Origin: Parapristionchus giblindavisi
Lineage: Eukaryota; Nematoda; Chromadorea; Rhabditida; Diplogasteridae
Assembly (NCBI GenBank): GCA_943737045.1
Contig: CALSFV010000338.1
Span: forward strand, 62,001-126,000
Direction of reading: 5' to 3'
Length of the DNA stretch: 64,000 nucleotides
Both the position numbers and the translations under genes were made by a program. Positions 59,065 to 64,000 of the stretch are shown here, one piece after another; the first letter of the stretch is position 1, and each line of letters opens with the position of its first letter. Under the pieces are notes generated by a model that was not told the origin of the DNA, made no database searches, and saw nothing but the letters and a program-made list of their open reading frames with translations.

Positions 59065-60352
59065 GGCACGCAAATCATGGAATTTTAGAAAATTTAATAA
59101 AATATACATACATTCATACTCTGAACGTTCTTACAATGATCACAATTGGTCTCAGAAATATTTTATTAGTTTAATGCTTTATATTCTTTTATGTCCCATT
59201 TGTTTTGATGATCCACTTTGTACCTCTCGACTCTGTCTGTCTCCCTCTCCTTCTCTCTCTATTTCCCTCTTCCTTTATTTATAAACAACAAGTAGATAAT
59301 CTCGGTTGAACCAATCTCTGTAAACGACTTCTAGTCTAGATTATCGTTGAGAGAATAGATATCAACAACGGGGTAGGGATGTACATATGTACCCCCCAAC
59401 CCAACTTACGTAGGGGATACCCCCCCCCCCACTAATAGTAAGCTGTGGCGAGAGAGGGTTAGCGAGAGAATGATGAGTAATATAGTAAAAACCAATTGGA
59501 GACCTACATTATACAGTGGGAGTACTAATTGTAACGCCCACAGTCAAGTATGACTGGGCAGTCCAGCTAATCAAAATTCAGGAACACCGCGAATATGCTT
59601 TTGTAATTGAAAATTATTAACAATAACTAGGCAAACATATGATCAAACAATATTCATGCACTCACGGTGTATTCCAAAGTTACACGATTTCTGGATATTA
59701 TTTTCTAAAGAGATCAAGTGAACATTGGTAAATTATAAACATTGTAGTGTGCGTTTCACAACTACCAATTACTTGCTGAAACATTTTATGATGCATGATA
59801 AATAAATAAATAAACTACCCATAACGTCAACCTATCCATGAAACGTATTCACACTTATACTTGTAACTTTTAATAATCATTAATTTACTTTAGATCTTGA
59901 ACAAAGAATTAGCATATGTCATATAGGACAAGATAGATACTATTCTTTCATTTGCCATTTCATTCGTCATCTCTCTTTTCGTCTAGTGCGGTCTCTTCTC
60001 AACATCAGTTGTTTTCTCAAAGAGTCAGTTTATTGTTAAACCGCGCAGCGTTATCTTTTTTTCAGTTTAATAAGGTACGAGGGTTGCTTTTCGAAAATAA
60101 CACGGTTAAATGCATACAGACAATCTTTCAACCACAAAACTTGCGGGGGAAATTGCGAAAAAAAAGCATGTTCGGCCGGTCGGGGCATGCCAACTGGGGG
60201 TGGGGCCCTGGGGGGGGGGGGGGGTGATATGGTTGGGTAGTGTGGTTGTTTGGCCGAGAACAGTTCTGTCATTTTGGAGATGCAATTGGAGATGAACCAA
60301 AGATAAGTTGTCTTGCACTACTCCTTAATCGCATCCCTATCCCTTAATCTAA
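59065..60352. other. Intergenic
   Basis: Holds C and G homopolymers (about 59421-59430 and 60212-60222) and a GC-rich patch at 60170-60225. The plus ORF 59952-60227 runs through the G tract and is not called. Confidence 0.45.
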
Positions 60353-60817
60353 ATGACAACTACAGAAATCACTGCTGAGGAAAAGGTTTGTCCTACGATA
60401 TATTCGATTAAATCAAACTTTATAATGAAAATTATCAATCATTTTTTTTTTGAAAAAAAAGCAATTTTTCTTATTAAATGATCAATACATTTCACAGACG
60501 GACGCGACAACGCCGTGCCGTGAGCGAAGGAGGAGGAGACTCAACTCTTCGCAGGTTGTCTTTTTATTAAATAATCTTTTTTTCACAGCTTGCCGAAGAC
60601 TTCTCGACGACGCCGTGCCGTGAGCGAAGGAGGAGGAGACCCAAATCGTCACAGGTTGTCTTTTTTTTATTAAATAATCAATACATTTCATAGACCGACG
60701 CGACAACGCCGTGCCGTGAGCGAAGGAGGAGGAGACTCAACTCTTCGCAGGTTGTCTTTTTTATTAAATAATCAATATTTTTCTCAGCTTGCCGAAGACT
60801 ACTCGATGACGCCGTGA
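60353..60817 (+). CDS. Tiny gene built of tandemly duplicated exons, 80 residues
   Basis: Exons 60353-60385, 60498-60554, 60589-60654, 60694-60750 and 60788-60817, all phase 0, with introns of 112, 34, 39 and 37 nt. After MTTTEITAEEK, exons 2 and 4 encode the same TDATTPCRERRRRRLNSSQ, and exons 3 and 5 start LAEDFSTTP / LAEDYSMTP. Exon 3 shares the CRERRRRR core with exons 2 and 4. Exon 5 has lost 5 bp relative to exon 3 and ends at a TGA (60815). All donors are G|GTTGTC or similar and all acceptors CACAG/CATAG/CTCAG. No signal peptide. The Arg runs could act as nuclear localisation or RNA/DNA contact. Family unknown. Confidence 0.5.
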
Positions 60818-60888
60818 GCGTAGTAGCAGAAAACGAAGGTATTGATTATTTGAACAATTAAAACTGTTTTTTCCTTTACTATAAATAA

Positions 60889-61059
60889 ATGAGAGTTGAT
60901 CATCTCTTCAATATTGTTATGGCTACTGTAATAGGCACTGCAGACAAAGAAACGGTTGTCGCCCTGTTTCAAGCTCGTTTCATCTCCAATTTCTTCATGA
61001 ATCAGAGAAGTCCATTTATTTACTTAATCAATCATTTTGAGGATAATCAATCGGAATGA
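60889..61059 (+). CDS. 56-codon ORF, unrecognised
   Basis: ATG at 60889 to TGA at 61057-61059, with protein-like content (VVALFQARFISNFFMNQRSP and IYLINHFEDNQSE at the end). An internal CACTGCAG could be a splice acceptor, so it may be the last exon of a larger gene, perhaps continuing from 60353-60817. No domain recognised. Confidence 0.35.
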   Translation: MRVDHLFNIVMATVIGTADKETVVALFQARFISNFFMNQRSPFIYLINHFEDNQSE

Positions 61060-61446
61060 AAAGGAATAGATTTCAGTTTACATGACTCTAATACATTTGG
61101 ACTTATCGATGTTTGATCTTACTAGCCTGGACTGGATTTGGACTGTTGAAACATAATTGGACTTATTGATTTGTTTGGACTGTTTTGCATTGGACTGCAT
61201 TGGACTATGGACTATTGGGTGGTCCCATGAAATGTGTAAATTGAAATATTTAAGTGGATGAAATTTGATTAAATGCGATCAGTGTGGTTGAAAGATTGTC
61301 TGTATGCAAATTTAATTATGAAGTTTATGTAAAATGCCCGGCCGGGTTCAAAATGAAATGAAAGAAAATAAATTAAATTAAGATTATTTTAATTAAATCA
61401 ATTGAGCACATTAATTTATTATCATGTTTAAAGAAGGAGACCATCG
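61060..61446. other. Non-coding spacer with TTGGACT repeats
   Basis: 61130-61215 contains several imperfect copies of TTGGACTG. No coding frame seen. Confidence 0.5.
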
Positions 61447-61765
61447 ATGCCGGTGGAAGAAGCTGTAGAACACGTTGAGGTATACGGTAGACTGTATCTC
61501 AGATAACAAATACTCTCACAGGTTGTGCTCGATAACATCAACAACGCGATACGCGTCCATGATACGGGGAAAATGAGATTGTATACGATGAAGATGTTGC
61601 GGTACTCACTGCTCGATTATTACAGCAAGTTGATATACTGTAATAATCGATTAATCGATCGATTATAGGTATAAGATCTCATTTCGTGCGATGTTGCCTA
61701 CGAGAATATTTCAGTTAGAGACGTTGAAGAATCGAATTGGATTCCCTCTGAAAACCTACCTATAA
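61447..61765 (+). CDS. Unrecognised three-exon gene, 78 residues
   Basis: Exons 61447-61479, 61522-61628 and 61669-61765, with introns of 42 and 40 nt. Phases fit exactly, ending TAA at 61763. The protein (MPVEEAVEHVEVVLDNINNA...; C-terminal LKNRIGFPLKTYL) is basic and probably helical, without a signal peptide or membrane segment. Without the second intron the frame stops earlier, at 61666. I recognise no family. Confidence 0.5.
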
Positions 61766-62861
61766 TTTTTCTTGTTTGAAGAGATAAACAGTTTATATGA
61801 CATTGATTACAATTTATGCAAAATAAAATTTTTAAAAAACTGACAATATGTGATTTTCTTAAGGCATATCATACAACCATGAAATCAAGTTGTGCAAGTA
61901 TTTTTATCACGATACACGTAGACTATTAGTTCGTTGACAACAATGAAAGCATGACAAAAATATAGTAGTAGTAAAATGTAGTATGAATCCTATATGAACT
62001 ATTTACAGAATATATTATGGTACAATTTTGAACCATTAATATTATATGCATGATTTGGAAAGTTGTCAAAACGTTTGATATAAACAGAATTGAAACTAAA
62101 TCGATCGCTTGGCAAAATTAATAAAATATACAGTAATCCATCTACTGACGAGAAGTGGCTACCGTATTCCTTGCTTCGGTGAGAGTCATTCCATCCAAGA
62201 GCGAAGTGATAGAGAATGAACGATTTCTCGACTGCAATATTGATTGATTGAATGACAATATGAACTACATTCAAAAGTCGCCTTACCTGCTTCACAGGAA
62301 CGGCATTTTCGTTGTGCAGAGCGTACTTCGTTTTACTGTAATGAGTGTGGGATGAGATAAAAATACCGTAACCGTACGTCAAAACACAATACACAATCTC
62401 ATAAGTTTCCCATCATGAAATACAGTAATCGTTCATAAATATCGATCAATGATTAATCTCTCATCGTTTAGTTCGTCTCCCGTCACTCCTACAGTTTCAA
62501 CGATTCATGGCAGGATTTCGTTTGATGTTGAAGATGTGGTGATAACCACTCGTGCCAAGTACTTTACGGTATATCGTTATATAATATCGATTTATTTTCA
62601 TTTATGGAGTAACCTAGTTCAAGGTGGTCATTACAAGTAATTTAATTTGAATCCGATGGCGGACTATTGTTTCTCTCTCGATCTTTTTTTCATTTTCTAC
62701 TTTTTATCTCGATAGGTATGGTCGCTTCTCTCTTGATTTTTATTATAAAAAAAGCTTAACGTTGTTAATAGCAAAACATTCAATAATAATAATATTGATC
62801 ATGCAATCCATCCACTGACAATGAGTCGTAACTATAATAATCGTTGTCTCATTTTCAGAAG
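61766..62861. other. Intergenic
   Basis: The plus ORF from ATG 62449 (ending in a donor-like ACG|GTATAT) does not join the CNNM gene in a supported way, and the minus ORF 61999-62394 overlaps it with no family features. CATTTTCAG just before the CNNM ATG may be a trans-splice acceptor. Confidence 0.4.
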
Positions 62862-64000
62862 ATGTCGTCATCTTCCACACATATTCTACTATTCACATAC
62901 ATCGTCGTGTCTCACGCACTCACGGCACCCCACACCAATACCGTACCAACAACGCTCACCACCGTTACGGTACCTCACCAAATTCTAGAATAAAGTCATT
63001 TATCGATAATCTCAGACTACACCATCCCAAAGCGAGAGACCCATTTTACATGGATATCGTATTGAGAACAGTGAAGGAATTTCGTATGAGTAAGTGATAT
63101 TTTGAATTTTTCCTGATTTATCGATTGATTTTCCAGAGATGATAGGATACAATTACCGCCGGACAAAGAACACAAATTTACTCTTTTCGGGTCCCATCTG
63201 AGCAGCGTCGATTCGGTATACGGTATCTCCGACGAATCAATCAATAATGCCTGTATATATCAGATCATATTCACGACTGAATCGAACTGTGCCAAGATAG
63301 CGTTTGCTACCGTAGCCAAGAAGAACTTCTATCGTCATCTCATAACACGAGTAAGAAAAACTACTGTAGTTGTTGATCAATTGGTATTGATTTATTTAAG
63401 ATTGTATTCACTACGACGCTTGCTCAAGCGAAATCTCTCAAAATATGTGCTCATTACAGTCATGATTACGTTGAGGTATGGTCGAATATCGATCTATTTT
63501 TATTGATTGACATTTAGTCTGAGGATACTACCGATCTATCGGTTATGCCCGAGCCAAGGCACTATAAGCTCGCTTTTTTCTGGCTGGAGGTACCGTAGAA
63601 TATTCAGTCAATCGTGAACTAACTTTATTTAACAGTTACTAGTCATCATCATATTACACGTACTTTCCGCGTGCTTTTCGGGTCTCGGACTGGGACTTAT
63701 GGCGCTTACCGTACGAGAACTGGAGATTGTACGCAATTCAGGTATACGGTAGAATTGAACTTGACCCTATTATCATTTTTTTTTCAGGATCGGACAGGGA
63801 GCAAAAACGAGCTGAAACCATTCTACCAATTCGGCAACGAGGAAATCAACTTCTCTGTACACTCCTACTGGGTAACACCGTATGTAATGCTAGTATATCA
63901 AGTAAGTATCACACCCATTTAATCAATACCGTAGTCAACGATACCGTAATCATTTCCAGTTCTGATGGATGACTTATTTCCAATATCCACTGTCCCATGG
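62862..64000 (+). CDS. cnnm: CNNM-family (ancient conserved domain) membrane protein, 5' part
   Basis: Exons 62862-62969, 63016-63089, 63137-63350, 63401-63475, 63518-63589, 63636-63741, 63788-63901 and 63960 to the window end, all phases consistent. The signal peptide is MSSSSTHILLFTYIVVSHA. An extracellular region has the family-typical ILHGYRIENSEGISYE and KFTLFG. The DUF21 membrane domain follows: LLVIIILHVLSACFSGLGLG, then LMALTVRELEIV, IRQRGNQLLCTLLLGNTVCN and LMDDLF. In other members this region reads SGLNLGLMALDPMELRIV and GNYLLCSLLLGNVLVN. CNNM proteins act in Mg2+ efflux/homeostasis at the plasma membrane. The CBS-pair and CNBH domains should lie beyond the window. CATTTTCAG 4 nt before the ATG may be a trans-splice acceptor. 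The GLGLG variant replaces the usual GLNLG. Confidence 0.93.

Noticed and set aside
58976..59284. 102-codon ORF at the end of the minisatellite
   Set aside because: Its start is repeat sequence and its end is AT/CT-rich flank; no splice or promoter signal.
60482..60706. 74-codon minus-strand ORF
   Set aside because: Runs antisense through the duplicated exons and introns; the plus strand has consistent splice phases.
62449..62640. First exon of the CNNM gene
   Set aside because: The ATG at 62862 gives a signal peptide and phase-consistent joins to all later exons; the earlier ORF is not needed.

Overview
The window is nuclear DNA of a nematode, most likely a free-living rhabditid or diplogastrid relative. 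I cannot name the genus. The signs are AT-rich DNA, many 35-90 nt GT...AG introns ending in TTTCAG or TTACAG, and nematode-restricted families: SXP/RAL-2, a serpentine chemoreceptor, NLP/CNC-type Gly/Trp/Arg secreted peptides, and an ET/Ly6-like GPI protein. Gene models were built by hand from reading-frame and splice-phase agreement between exons. Most real genes here are split into exons too short to appear as long ORFs.

Layout. (1) 1-17 kb: the 3' end of an unrecognised gene, then decayed material. The clearest part is an unprocessed glycogen phosphorylase pseudogene (about 2.6-5.2 kb, part of it duplicated at 6.5-7.1 kb). After it come a copper-transporter-like fragment, a 2.56 kb element with 263 bp terminal inverted repeats, and an 11-copy ~240 bp tandem array in which every copy carries an exon-like block with splice sites. 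(2) 19.5-20.6 kb: an intact SXP/RAL-2 secreted protein gene. (3) 21-53 kb: a dispersed minus-strand cluster of at least eight tiny secreted-peptide genes plus relics. Interleaved with them are a SoxD-type HMG gene (24.5-27.3 kb), a complete 10-exon 7TM receptor on the minus strand (28.2-31.0 kb), two unrecognised multi-exon genes (32.7-33.4 and 35.5-36.3 kb), a one-peptide neuropeptide-like precursor (37.6 kb) and a Ly6-like gene (39.7-40.2 kb). This stretch is full of MITEs, foldback elements and tRNA-derived SINE-like pieces, several with TA target duplications. A segmental duplication (44.3-46.9 versus 51.4-53.0 kb) copied two peptide genes. (4) 53.9-59.06 kb: a 5.2 kb minisatellite of 34 bp units with a higher-order pattern. 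(5) 60.3-61.8 kb: three tiny unrecognised genes, one built from tandemly duplicated phase-0 exons. (6) 62.86 kb to the end: the 5' half of a CNNM (ancient conserved domain, Mg2+ transport) gene, cut by the window end.

Functionally the window mixes housekeeping (CNNM), development (SoxD), chemosensation (7TM receptor) and surface or immune secretion (peptide cluster, SXP/RAL-2, Ly6-like). I see no operon or single pathway tying them together. The peptide cluster and its duplication/transposon history are the most coherent story, and the tandem exon arrays are the most unusual structures.
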